The notes beneath the pieces are model-generated. The model saw nothing but the letters and a program-made list of their open reading frames with translations, ran no database searches and was not told where the DNA came from. Below, piece by piece: positions 24,707-33,246 of a stretch of 64,000 nt of DNA. Every line of letters begins with the position of its first letter. The stretch's first letter is position 1. Origin of the DNA: Hylemonella gracilis (GTDB taxonomy: Bacteria; Pseudomonadota; Gammaproteobacteria; Burkholderiales; Burkholderiaceae_C); NCBI RefSeq assembly GCF_004328645.1, contig NZ_CP031395.1:583501-647500 (forward strand). The letters are read 5' to 3'. The position numbers and the translations under genes were made by a program.

Positions 24707-25690
24707 ATGGAATACCGCAACGTCTGTATTTATGGGGCTGGCGCCATCGGCGGATGGATCGGCACGGGCCTGGCCGCAGCGGGCTGCGAGCTCAACGTCG
24801 TCGCGCGCGGCGCGACGCTGAACGCACTGCGCCGCGATGGCCTGCGCCTGAGTCATCTCGACAGCACGACCACCCATGCCGTGCGCGCCGAAAGCGAGCC
24901 GGCCCGGCTCGGCGTACAGGATCTGGTGATCATCGCCGTCAAGGCGCCCGCACTGCCCGAGGTGGCGCGCCAGATCGCGCCCCTGCTCGGGGCCCACACC
25001 GTGGTGCTGACCGCGATGAACGGCGTACCCTGGTGGTTCTTTCACGGTTTCGGCGAACGTTGGCAAGGCACGCAGCTGCGCACCATTGACCCGGAGGGCG
25101 CGATCGCCAGGGCGATTCCGGCGGACCGCGTCATCGGCAGCGTGGTGCACGCCAGTTGCACGCTCGACGGCCCAGGTCACGTGCGACGCCACGCGGGCAA
25201 CAAACTGATCCTGGGCGAACCGGTCGGCGGCGACAGCGCGCGCTTGACGGCGCTGACCGCCTTGCTCACCCGGGCAGGCTTCGAAGCGCCTGTCTCGCCG
25301 CAAATCCAGAAAGACGTCTGGTACAAGCTCTGGGGCAATATGACGGTCAACCCGATCAGCGCGCTCACCGGGGCAACGACCGACCGCATCATGGAGGACG
25401 ATCTGGTGCGGGGTTTCACCACCGCGGTGATGCTGGAGGCCAAGGAGATCGGCGCGCGCATCGGCATCTCCGTCGCCGAAAGCCCACAGGATCGGCATGC
25501 CATCACGCGCAGGCTCGGTGCCTTCAAGACCTCGATGCTGCAGGACGTGGAAGCGGGCCGTCCCGTGGAGCTGGACGCACTGGTCGCCGCCGTGCGCGAG
25601 TTGGGACAGTTAACCGGCGTCCCCACGCCCTCGACGGACGCCTTGCTCGGCCTGGCACGGTTGCACGCGCGCACCCACGGTCTCTATTGA
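24707..25690 (+). CDS. 2-dehydropantoate 2-reductase family protein
   Basis: NADP-dependent reductase of the ApbA/PanE family, 327 aa. The Rossmann start NVCIYGAGAIGGWIGTGLAAAG has GxGxxG; VIIAVKAPAL and LTAMNGVPWWF follow, and the C-terminal domain includes DVWYKLWGNMTVNPISALTG with the catalytic Lys region. This could be the pantothenate enzyme or a paralogue with another 2-oxoacid substrate. The long insertion after the NGVPWWF motif suggests the paralogue group often found in Burkholderiales, so no gene symbol is given. Confidence 0.88.
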   Translation: MEYRNVCIYGAGAIGGWIGTGLAAAGCELNVVARGATLNALRRDGLRLSHLDSTTTHAVRAESEPARLGVQDLVIIAVKAPALPEVARQIAPLLGAHTVVLTAMNGVPWWFFHGFGERWQGTQLRTIDPEGAIARAIPADRVIGSVVHASCTLDGPGHVRRHAGNKLILGEPVGGDSARLTALTALLTRAGFEAPVSPQIQKDVWYKLWGNMTVNPISALTGATTDRIMEDDLVRGFTTAVMLEAKEIGARIGISVAESPQDRHAITRRLGAFKTSMLQDVEAGRPVELDALVAAVRELGQLTGVPTPSTDALLGLARLHARTHGLY

Positions 25691-25747
25691 GGCCAGCCAG
25701 ACGCCCTGCGAGCCGCGCACGGTTTTCCATCACCCCCTGACACACCC

Positions 25748-26674
25748 ATGCCTACCCCATCCGCCCGCGCCCTGAGCGCCACTGCCTTCACCACCTTGCT
25801 GTTGATCGCCTGCATGATGGGCGCCAATCACGTGGCCGCGCGCTTCGCCTTCAACCATGGCGTGGACGTGGCCACCGCCGTGGTGTTCCGCAGCGGGGTC
25901 ACCACCCTGGTCATGGTGGCGCTGCTGGTGGTGCAAGGCATTCCGTTGGCGTTGACACCACGCCAGCGACGCGCCCTGCCTCTGATCGGCCTGATCATCG
26001 GCCTGCAAAGCCTGTGCCTCTACTCTGCGGTGGCGCGCCTGCCGGTGGCCCTGGCCCTGCTGGCCTTCAACACCTTCCCGCTCTGGACGGCGCTCTGGGC
26101 CCGCCTGCTCTACCGCGAACGCCCCACGCCGCTGCTGTTGAAGGTGATGCCGGTCATCCTCTTCGGTCTGATGCTGGCGCTCGACGTGTTCGGGGCGGCG
26201 TCGGGTCTGGGCGCGGGCGCGCAGTGGCAGCGCATCGGCGCGGGCGTCGCCTACGCGCTGGCGGCGGCTTCCCTGTTCGGCATCGCGCTGGCGCTGACGC
26301 AGCATGAATCCCAGGGCGTGGACGGTCGGGTGCGCACGGCCTTCACCATGGGCGTCGCGGGCCTGGTGGCGCTGCTCACCGTCGTGCTGCAAGGCGGCTT
26401 TCACCTGCCCGTGGCGGTGGACGGATCGGGCGTGGCGGCCGGCTGGATCGGACTGGCGTTGCTGACCCTGCTCTATGGCACGGGCATCACGCTGCTGCTC
26501 ACCGTGCTGCCGCGCCTGGGCGTGGTCGGCAATTCGGCCATCATGAATGTAGAACCCGTGGCCGCCCTGGTGCTGGCCTGGCTGATCCTGGATCAGGCCA
26601 TCGCGCCGGTGCAAGTAGTGGGCGCGCTCATCGTGGTCGGCGCCGTCATGACGCTGGGCCTGCGCAAGCGCTGA
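25748..26674 (+). CDS. EamA-family (DMT) transporter
   Basis: Ten-helix drug/metabolite transporter of 308 aa with two EamA repeats. The first begins LLLIACMMGANHVAARFAF and the second contains LYGTGITLLLTVLPRLGVVGNSAIMNVEPVAALVLAWLILDQ, the hallmark end of the family. Substrate unknown; relatives export amino acids and metabolites. It lies 57 bp after the ketopantoate-reductase-like gene and converges with alr. Confidence 0.88.
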   Translation: MPTPSARALSATAFTTLLLIACMMGANHVAARFAFNHGVDVATAVVFRSGVTTLVMVALLVVQGIPLALTPRQRRALPLIGLIIGLQSLCLYSAVARLPVALALLAFNTFPLWTALWARLLYRERPTPLLLKVMPVILFGLMLALDVFGAASGLGAGAQWQRIGAGVAYALAAASLFGIALALTQHESQGVDGRVRTAFTMGVAGLVALLTVVLQGGFHLPVAVDGSGVAAGWIGLALLTLLYGTGITLLLTVLPRLGVVGNSAIMNVEPVAALVLAWLILDQAIAPVQVVGALIVVGAVMTLGLRKR

Positions 26675-26694
26675 AACGGACTGGGCCGCGCGGC

Positions 26695-27804
26695 TCAGTC
26701 CGTGACGTCCACCGGCACGCGCGGCGCGAGCGCGCACATCAATTCATAACCCACGGTGCCTGCGGCGCGGGCGACCTCGTCGATGCCCAGCACGGCCCCG
26801 TTGCCGGCCCGCCCCCAGAGCGTGACCTCGCTGCCAACGTCCGCCGTCAGCCCCGCCTGCCGCAGGGGCTCCAGATCCACCGTGAGCATGTCCATGCTCA
26901 CGCGCCCCACCAGCCGGGTGCGCAGGCCATCGACCAGCACGGGCGTGCCCGTGGGCGCGACGCGCAGGTAGCCGTCCGCGTAACCGCAGGCCACGACGCC
27001 GATGCGCATGGCCTGGTCCGCCGTGAAGGCCGAGCCGTAGCCCACCGTGTCGCCGGGTCGCAAGTGCTGCACACCGATGATGCGGCTACGCAGCGTCATG
27101 GTCGGACGCAGGTCCCAGTGCACCGCGTCGTGCTCGGGAAAATCGGGCGCGCTGCCATAGACGGCGATACCGGGGCGCACCCAGTCGGAACGCAAGCCCC
27201 GTTCGTCCATGTGCCGCAAGGTGGCGGCGCTGTTGGCCACGCTGCGCTCGCCGGGCAGGTCTTGCGTGGTCACGTTGAAGAGCGCGAGTTGCCGCGCGAT
27301 GCCGCGCGGCCCGTCGGCATCGCTGAAGTGGGTGATGAGCGTGATCTCATCCACTTGCGGCAAGGCATCCAGGCGCGTCCAGGCGGCGCGATAGGCGTCG
27401 GGGGTGAAGCCGAGACGGTTCATGCCACTGTTCATCTTGAGAAAGACTCGGTGGGGCGCATGCGTTTTGTGCATGGCCAACCAGTCAATCTGCTGCTCCT
27501 GGTGCACGACATGCCAAAGATCCAGGCGTGAGCACAGCTCCAGGTCGCGCGGCTCGAACGCACCCTCCAGCAAGAGGATGGGGCCGCGCCAACCGAGAGC
27601 GCGCATGCGCTCGGCCTCGGCCAAGTCCAGCAGCGCGAATCCGTCCGCGCCGCGCAGCCCCTCATACACACGCTCGATGCCATGCCCATAGGCATTGGCC
27701 TTGACCACGGCCCAGACCTTGGCATCGGGCGCGGCGGCGCGTGCACGCGCCAGATTGTGGCGCAGCGCGCCGGTGTGAATCAGGGCTTGTAGGGGGCGAG
27801 GCAT
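26695..27804 (-). CDS. alr: Alanine racemase
   Basis: PLP enzyme of 369 aa that supplies D-alanine for peptidoglycan. The PLP lysine is Lys35 in [10 protein letters not shown]; the second catalytic residue is the Tyr in [10 protein letters not shown]. Further marks are [19 protein letters not shown] and [13 protein letters not shown]. The lplT-alr-radA neighbourhood seen here recurs in Burkholderiales. Catabolic DadX cannot be separated from biosynthetic Alr by sequence alone, though no dadA is nearby. Confidence 0.95.
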   Translation of the reverse strand: MPRPLQALIHTGALRHNLARARAAAPDAKVWAVVKANAYGHGIERVYEGLRGADGFALLDLAEAERMRALGWRGPILLLEGAFEPRDLELCSRLDLWHVVHQEQQIDWLAMHKTHAPHRVFLKMNSGMNRLGFTPDAYRAAWTRLDALPQVDEITLITHFSDADGPRGIARQLALFNVTTQDLPGERSVANSAATLRHMDERGLRSDWVRPGIAVYGSAPDFPEHDAVHWDLRPTMTLRSRIIGVQHLRPGDTVGYGSAFTADQAMRIGVVACGYADGYLRVAPTGTPVLVDGLRTRLVGRVSMDMLTVDLEPLRQAGLTADVGSEVTLWGRAGNGAVLGIDEVARAAGTVGYELMCALAPRVPVDVTD

Positions 27805-28002
27805 AAACGCAACAGGCGCGCGGCAGGGCGGGTTGTTTCAATCACGTGCGCACGATTGTGACACCGTGCACCATGCTATAACCCCGGCGGCGTCGAGCGG
27901 GCCCTTGTTCCTCTCCCTCTTTTTTCCAGCTTTCTTCCCAGCGCGCATCCCTCCGCCGGTTTACCGGCTGCTTTCCCCCACCCTGCCTGTGCCCCCCAGC
28001 CC

Positions 28003-29274
28003 ATGAAACGCGGCTTCTACACCATCATGTCAGCGCAGTTCTTCAGCTCGCTGGCGGATAACGCGCTTTTCGTCGCTGCGGTGGAGTTGCTGCGCAGCCA
28101 GCACGCACCGCAGTGGCAACAGGCTGCGCTGGTACCCTTGTTCGCGCTGTTTTACGTGGTGCTGGCGCCCTTCGTGGGCGCGTTCGCGGACTCGATGCCC
28201 AAGGGCCGGGTCATGCTGATCAGCAACACGATCAAGATCATCGGCTGCCTGATGATGCTGTTCGGCACGCACCCCATGCTGGCCTATGCCATCGTGGGTC
28301 TGGGTGCCGCGGCTTATTCGCCGGCCAAGTACGGCATCCTCACCGAGCTGCTGCCCGCTTCGCAATTGGTCAAGGCCAACGGCTGGATCGAGGGTCTGAC
28401 CATCTCCTCCATCATCCTGGGCGTGCTGGTCGGGGGACAGTTGGTCAGCCCCTCGGTGTCAAACCTGCTGCTCACCCTGGACCTGCCGTCCATCAACAGC
28501 GCGGCCGAGGCAGCCATCGCGGCACTGATCCTGGTCTACCTGCTCGCGGCCTGGTTCAACACCCGCATTCCGCTGACCGGCGCGACGCTGCGCCCGATGC
28601 CGCGCAATTGGTTCACGCTGCTTCCGGATTTCTGGAACTGCAACACCCGGCTCTGGAAGGACCGACTGGGCCAGATCTCGTTGTCCACCACCACCTTGTT
28701 CTGGGGTGTCAGCGGCAATCTGCGCTACATCGTGCTGGCATGGGCGGCCGCCGCGCTGGGTTACAGCGTCACACAGGCTTCGACGCTGGTCGGCGTGGTG
28801 GCGATTGGCACGGCCGCTGGCGCCATCATCGCCTCGCTGCGCACCCGCCTCGAAGACGCGCCACGCCTGCCGCCTCTGGGCGTGGCCATGGGCCTGCTTG
28901 TGATCGTGCTGAACTTCATCGACAACGTCTGGGTGGCCGCGCCTTTCCTCGTGCTGCTCGGCGGCCTGGGGGGCTACCTTGTCGTGCCCATGAACGCGCT
29001 GCTGCAGCACCGGGGCCACAACCTCATGGGCGCAGGTCGTTCCATCGCCGTGCAGAACTTCAATGAGCAAGCCTGCATCCTGAGCCTGGGCTTTCTGTAC
29101 AGCTTCAGCACGGGCATGGGCGTGTCCGCCTTCACCGCGATCGCGTGCTTCGGCCTGCTGGTCGCCAGCGTGATGGCCCTGATCCAATACTGGCATCGCC
29201 GCAATGTCCGCGTGCACGCCCAGGAAGTCCAGCGCCTCTTGGACATCGCGCGCAACGACAACCTCCACGGCTGA
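28003..29274 (+). CDS. lplT: Lysophospholipid transporter LplT
   Basis: MFS-type flippase of 423 aa that returns lysophospholipids to the inner leaflet for re-acylation. Typical sequences: MKRGFYTIMSAQFFSSLADNAL, AYSPAKYGILTELLPASQLVKANGWIEG, and VPMNALLQHRGHNLMGAGRSIAVQNFNEQ. No acyltransferase domain is fused, unlike in some relatives. The start matches the family and lies 198 bp from the divergent alr. A TATAAC hexamer at 27885-27890 might be its -10 element, but no good -35 goes with it. Confidence 0.93.
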   Translation: MKRGFYTIMSAQFFSSLADNALFVAAVELLRSQHAPQWQQAALVPLFALFYVVLAPFVGAFADSMPKGRVMLISNTIKIIGCLMMLFGTHPMLAYAIVGLGAAAYSPAKYGILTELLPASQLVKANGWIEGLTISSIILGVLVGGQLVSPSVSNLLLTLDLPSINSAAEAAIAALILVYLLAAWFNTRIPLTGATLRPMPRNWFTLLPDFWNCNTRLWKDRLGQISLSTTTLFWGVSGNLRYIVLAWAAAALGYSVTQASTLVGVVAIGTAAGAIIASLRTRLEDAPRLPPLGVAMGLLVIVLNFIDNVWVAAPFLVLLGGLGGYLVVPMNALLQHRGHNLMGAGRSIAVQNFNEQACILSLGFLYSFSTGMGVSAFTAIACFGLLVASVMALIQYWHRRNVRVHAQEVQRLLDIARNDNLHG

Positions 29275-29276
29275 TC

Positions 29277-30167
29277 GTGTCGACGTCCCCCGCCCGGTCC
29301 CGGCAGCGGGCCGCCCTGGCTTTGCTGCTCAACGCCTTTGTGTGGGGCTGTTCCTGGTACCCCTTCAGGCATCTAGAAGCACGAGGCCTGCACCCGCTGT
29401 GGGCCACCAGTCTGATCTATGTGCTGTGCCTGGCGGCCCTCTTGCTCTGGCGCCCGCGGGCTTGGCGGCCGCTGCTGTCGTCGCCCTGGCTCTGGTTGCT
29501 GATGGCGTCCTCCGGCCTGACCAACGTCAGCTTCAACTGGGCCGTCACTATTGGCGATGTGGTGCGCGTGGTGTTGCTGTTCTACCTGATGCCCGCCTGG
29601 TCGGTGCTGCTGGCCTGGCTGCTGCTGCACGAGCGGCCCGCGCCGCGCGCCTTGCTGCGGCTGGGCTTGGCCCTGGTCGGCGTGGTCATCGTGCTCAAGA
29701 CGCCTCAATCCACCTGGCCCCTGCCCACCGGCCTGCCCGATTGGCTGGCCCTGGCGGGCGGGTTCACCTTCGCGTTGACCAATGTGCTGCTGCGCCGCCT
29801 GCGCGAACTGCCCGAGGCCTCGCGCATGAGCGCCATGTTCGGCGGAGGCGCATTGCTCGCCGCGGCGGTGGCGCTACTGGGCCAATCCCAGGGCCTGGCT
29901 TACCCACCCCCGGCACCCGCGCTGGATTGGATGGTGCTGGCGTTGCTGACCGGCCTGGCTTTTCTCGCGGCCAACGCGGGACTGCAGTACGGCGCGGCAC
30001 ACCTGCCCGCCGCGGCCACCGCACTCATCATGTTGACCGAGGTGGTGTTCGCCAGCGTGTCGTCCGTCCTGCTGGGGGCGGCCGAATTGCAGACCCGCAC
30101 GCTCGTGGGCGGCGCGCTGATTCTGCTGGCGGCAGCCTGGGCCGCCTGGCCGGAACGCAAGGCCTGA
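29277..30167 (+). CDS. EamA-family (DMT) transporter
   Basis: Ten-helix exporter of 296 aa. The first repeat starts LALLLNAFVWGCSWYPFRHLEARG, and the second ends in AATALIMLTEVVFASVSSVLLGAAELQTRTLVGGALIL. A GTG start two bases after the lplT stop suggests translational coupling. It is only distantly similar to the DMT protein at 25748. Substrate unknown. Confidence 0.85.
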   Translation: MSTSPARSRQRAALALLLNAFVWGCSWYPFRHLEARGLHPLWATSLIYVLCLAALLLWRPRAWRPLLSSPWLWLLMASSGLTNVSFNWAVTIGDVVRVVLLFYLMPAWSVLLAWLLLHERPAPRALLRLGLALVGVVIVLKTPQSTWPLPTGLPDWLALAGGFTFALTNVLLRRLRELPEASRMSAMFGGGALLAAAVALLGQSQGLAYPPPAPALDWMVLALLTGLAFLAANAGLQYGAAHLPAAATALIMLTEVVFASVSSVLLGAAELQTRTLVGGALILLAAAWAAWPERKA

Positions 30168-30218
30168 ACGAACACGATTTTCCGGGCACGCGGGCCGCGC
30201 GCTCAGTCCGCGGGAAAG

Positions 30219-31019
30219 TTATTGCAGCCTCGCCTGCGGGTGCAACACCAGCGCGTACAACTCGTTGCGGAAATGGATGCCCAGGCGGTCGAAAGCGCGG
30301 TTGCGGTAGGTCTTCACACTGGGCACGCTCAGTCCCAGGTCACTGGCGATGCCGTCGTACGTCATGCCACGCAGCAGGCGCACGCACACCTCCAGTTCGC
30401 GCGGCGTGAGGGCGGGCTGCAGCGCACGCAGACGCTGCGCCTCCAAGGCGACGGACTCCTCGGCTGCGACGGGCGGTCCGGCCAGATCCACGTGCTTGCA
30501 GGCCAGGGCCATCAGCGCGGGCGCGAGAGCCTCGAAATCGGCAACCTGCGCGTCGCTGAATGGCCGTTGATGCTGGTGACGGTAGAAGTTGACGGCGAAC
30601 AGGCCATCGTCGCGGGCGCGCACCACCGAGACCCGCTCAGCCACGCCATGCGCCTCGTAGACTCGTGCCCGGTGCTCTGCCGGCACCTCCCGCGCAGTGA
30701 GGTGACAGAGCATGGATTGCGCCTCCTGCACGGTCTCACCGATCAGCGTGCGGTCATGCAGATGAGGGCCGGACAAATAAGCCCGCCAACAGTCTTGCGT
30801 GGTGTCGGGCACGCCCAGGCTGCCGGACAGATACAACTGCGGCACGCTGGGGTGGCCCGTGCGGTACACCGAGAAGGAAGCCGCTGGCACCAGCGGTTGG
30901 AGGGATTCCAGCAGCAGCGAACGGAAACGGGGCTGCCCCAGTTGCTGGATGAGCCCGGCCAGCAACTGGGCATGGCGCGACGCGCCGCCAGCGCTGTCGC
31001 TGCAGGTCCATTTGCGCAT
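30219..31019 (-). CDS. LuxR-family transcriptional regulator
   Basis: 266 aa. A C-terminal LuxR helix-turn-helix (LTPRELEVCVRLLRGMTYDGIASDLGLSVPSVKTYRNRAFDRL) follows a GAF-like sensory region (YRTGHPSVPQLYLSG, VSVVRARDDGLFAVNFYRHQHQRPFSD). There is no receiver domain, so the signal is probably a small molecule. The start at 31019 has a good GAGGAG site; longer readings lack one. It is divergent from the DUF3237 and Bug receptor genes and so a likely local regulator of them. Confidence 0.88.
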   Translation of the reverse strand: MRKWTCSDSAGGASRHAQLLAGLIQQLGQPRFRSLLLESLQPLVPAASFSVYRTGHPSVPQLYLSGSLGVPDTTQDCWRAYLSGPHLHDRTLIGETVQEAQSMLCHLTAREVPAEHRARVYEAHGVAERVSVVRARDDGLFAVNFYRHQHQRPFSDAQVADFEALAPALMALACKHVDLAGPPVAAEESVALEAQRLRALQPALTPRELEVCVRLLRGMTYDGIASDLGLSVPSVKTYRNRAFDRLGIHFRNELYALVLHPQARLQ

Positions 31020-31099
31020 GCGTCTCCTCGCTTGCTTGTTCTGTGCTGTCATCTTAAGGGATGACAACAGGCGCCCATTCGCCGCCCTAAGCTCGCGCC

Positions 31100-31564
31100 A
31101 TGTCACTTGCCACGCCTTCCCTGGATTTCTTCGCTGACCTGTCGGTGCGCGTGGGCGCGCCACAGGAGGTCGGTGCCACCGTGCATGGCCAGCGCCGTCT
31201 CATCCCCATCCTGGGCGGTGAAGCGCGTGGCGTGGGGTGGGCGGCGCAGGTGTTGCCGGGTGGGGCCGACTTCCAGTTGACCGTCAGCCCGCGCCTGACC
31301 GAACTGGATGCGCGCTACGTGCTCGAAACCGATGGCGGCGACCGGATCTATGTGCACAACCGGGCGCTGCGCGCCGCCGCGCCCGAGGTCACCGCGCAGC
31401 TACTGCGCGGCGAGCCGGTGGACCCGGCACAGGTCTATTTCCGCTGCACGCCCAGTTTCGAGACCGCCTCGCCCGCGCTGGCCTGGATCACCGAACGTCT
31501 GTTCGTGGGCACGGGCGTGCGCCGGCCCGACCGGGTGGAAGTGCGTTTTTTCACCGTGAACTGA
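31100..31564 (+). CDS. DUF3237 domain-containing protein
   Basis: 154 aa. Family pattern: an opening ADLSVRVGAPQEVG, then GQRRLIPILGGEARGVGWAAQVLPGGADFQ, LDARYVLETDGGDRIYVHNRALR and a closing WITERLFVGTGVRRPDRVEVRFFTV. It is a small beta-barrel-like protein of unknown function, often beside tricarboxylate-type receptors in Burkholderiales. It is followed after 56 bp by the Bug receptor and probably shares its transcript. Confidence 0.88.
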   Translation: MSLATPSLDFFADLSVRVGAPQEVGATVHGQRRLIPILGGEARGVGWAAQVLPGGADFQLTVSPRLTELDARYVLETDGGDRIYVHNRALRAAAPEVTAQLLRGEPVDPAQVYFRCTPSFETASPALAWITERLFVGTGVRRPDRVEVRFFTVN

Positions 31565-31620
31565 AAGCCGCCGGCTGGCAAACACCGGCATCGCCACATC
31601 AACACAATAGGAGACACACC

Positions 31621-32613
31621 ATGCCCATCCCTTCCATGCTGCGCAGAGCCTTGCTGGCCAGCGCGACCCTGCTCGCCTCGCTGGGCGCGACCCAGGCCCA
31701 AGCGCAAAGCAGCTATCCCAACCGCCCCGTGCGCATCATCGTCGGCTTCGCGGCCGGCACAGGCCCGGACATCGTGGCACGACTGCTGGCGCAAAAGCTC
31801 TCCGAGAGCTGGGGCGGCCAGGGCGTGATCGTGGACAACAAGCCCGGTGCCGCGGGCCTGATCGCCGCCAGCGAGGCCGCGCGCGCCACGCCCGACGGCT
31901 ATACCCTGATGCTGGGCGAGACCGGCCAGTTGAGCATCGCACCGAGCAGCTACAACAAGCTGCCCTACGACCCGTCCAAGGACTTCGCACCCGTGAGCCA
32001 GGTGGTCAGCGCCGACTTCGCGCTGCTGGTCAATCCGCAGAAGGTAGCGGCGAAGAACGTCAAGGAATTCGTGAGCTGGGTGCAAGGGCAGAAGGGATTT
32101 TTCATGGCCACCTTCGGCGCGGGCACACCGGGCCACTTCGGCGCCTTCATGTTCGGTGAAGCGGTCAAGCTCAAGCCCGAGGCCGTGCATTACAAGAGCA
32201 CGGCCGACGCGCTGGGCGGGCTGTTCAACGGCGACGTGCAGGGGGTCTTCGCCAGTGTGGGGCTGGCCGCGCCGAACGTGCGAGCCGGCAAGTTGTTGGC
32301 CCTGGGCACCACGGGCCCGAGCCGCGCCGCCGCGTTGCCTGACGTGCCCACGCTGAAGGAGCAGGGTTATCCGTCGCTGGAGTTCAGCTCCTGGTTCGGC
32401 ATCGTGGCACCGGCGCAGACGCCACCGGCCGTCCTGGCCAAGCTCAGCGCCGACGTGCGCAAGGCCGTCAGCGCGCCTGAAGCCCGCGCCAAGCTGGAAG
32501 AAGCCGGCTTTCGCGTGACGGGCACCGACGCCGCGGGCTTCGCCCGCATCATCGCCGCCGACACCGTGACCTGGGGCAAGGCCGTGGCCGCCACGGGATT
32601 CAAAGCGGACTGA
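31621..32613 (+). CDS. Tripartite tricarboxylate transporter receptor (Bug/TctC family)
   Basis: Periplasmic receptor of 330 aa with a Sec signal (MPIPSMLRRALLASATLLASL, cleavage near AQA-QS). Family marks: YPNRPVRIIVGFAAGTGPDIVARLLAQ, VIVDNKPGAAGLIAASEAARATPDGYTLM and ALPDVPTLKEQGYPSLEFSSW. AGGAGA lies before the ATG. No TctAB membrane genes are present, as usual for orphan Bug receptors. The ligand is probably a carboxylate and may be connected with the DUF3237 product. Confidence 0.93.
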   Translation: MPIPSMLRRALLASATLLASLGATQAQAQSSYPNRPVRIIVGFAAGTGPDIVARLLAQKLSESWGGQGVIVDNKPGAAGLIAASEAARATPDGYTLMLGETGQLSIAPSSYNKLPYDPSKDFAPVSQVVSADFALLVNPQKVAAKNVKEFVSWVQGQKGFFMATFGAGTPGHFGAFMFGEAVKLKPEAVHYKSTADALGGLFNGDVQGVFASVGLAAPNVRAGKLLALGTTGPSRAAALPDVPTLKEQGYPSLEFSSWFGIVAPAQTPPAVLAKLSADVRKAVSAPEARAKLEEAGFRVTGTDAAGFARIIAADTVTWGKAVAATGFKAD

Positions 32614-32669
32614 GGCCCGCGGACCCACAAAAGGCCAAGTGCGGGCGCGAGCGGCCCGCGCGGCACGCC

Positions 32670-33032
32670 TCAACTGCGGCGAAGCACGGGACGCAAGCGC
32701 CAAGCGCTCAAGGGCCTGGTCAGCGCTTGGGCCCGGCGTCGATGCTTCGCCGTGCCCTGTCGCAGCAAATCCCAAGTCGTTCTCAGCAGCGGCCACGAGG
32801 CCTCGTGGACCAGGCTGACGGTGCCGGACGGAAATCCCGAGACCAGGGCCAGACCATTGCTGACGATCCGCACGCGCTCACCCGGGGCCAGAAAGATGTC
32901 CCCGGGCTGCCCGGTGACGGTGATCCAGAGCCGTCCCTGTGTGCATTCGATCCAGCAGCCCCGGGCCCGGCGAAACGCCACCGGTGTGTCTCCGTCCAGT
33001 TGCAGTCGCCCCTGCCCCAGCGATAACCACAT
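32670..33032 (-). CDS. DUF2917 family protein
   Basis: 120 aa. The conserved part lies at residues 20-70 (FRRARGCWIECTQGRLWITVTGQPGDIFLAPGERVRI), a short cupin-like domain of DUF2917; the C-terminus is basic and poorly ordered. A clear GGAGGTG precedes the ATG. It is divergent from the MocR regulator gene, a common pairing, and is probably its target. Function unknown. Confidence 0.85.
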   Translation of the reverse strand: MWLSLGQGRLQLDGDTPVAFRRARGCWIECTQGRLWITVTGQPGDIFLAPGERVRIVSNGLALVSGFPSGTVSLVHEASWPLLRTTWDLLRQGTAKHRRRAQALTRPLSAWRLRPVLRRS

Positions 33033-33093
33033 GCCGCACCTCCGTCGTGTTGTTGATGAAGAGCGGCCAGTCTAGGGAGGGACGCATGCTCAG

Positions 33094-33151
33094 TACAGTC
33101 TCAATACAGCAAAATTGTGATCGGCACAGTCGTGAAAGCGGGCGACTGTGC
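33094..33151. promoter_or_regulatory. Putative operator cluster between DUF2917 and the MocR regulator
   Basis: Two TACAG direct repeats 11 bp apart start at 33094 and 33105. A perfect 9-bp inverted repeat, GCACAGTCG/CGACTGTGC, follows at 33124-33132 and 33143-33151. The hexamer ACAGTC occurs in both. MocR/GabR-type regulators bind direct repeats in divergent promoters, which fits this layout. Confidence 0.6.
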
Positions 33152-33246
33152 TGGTGACGCCACCCCCCAACTGTGTCTGTCCAAGGTCAGGGCCTGCACC
33201 GACAATAACAACCCACTGTCGTTTCCCTCCCATCCAGGACAGCCGC

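Noticed and set aside
27880..27895. Promoter of lplT around TATAAC
   Set aside because: The -10 is good, but no -35 hexamer with 16-18 bp spacing could be identified, so it is not listed as a feature.
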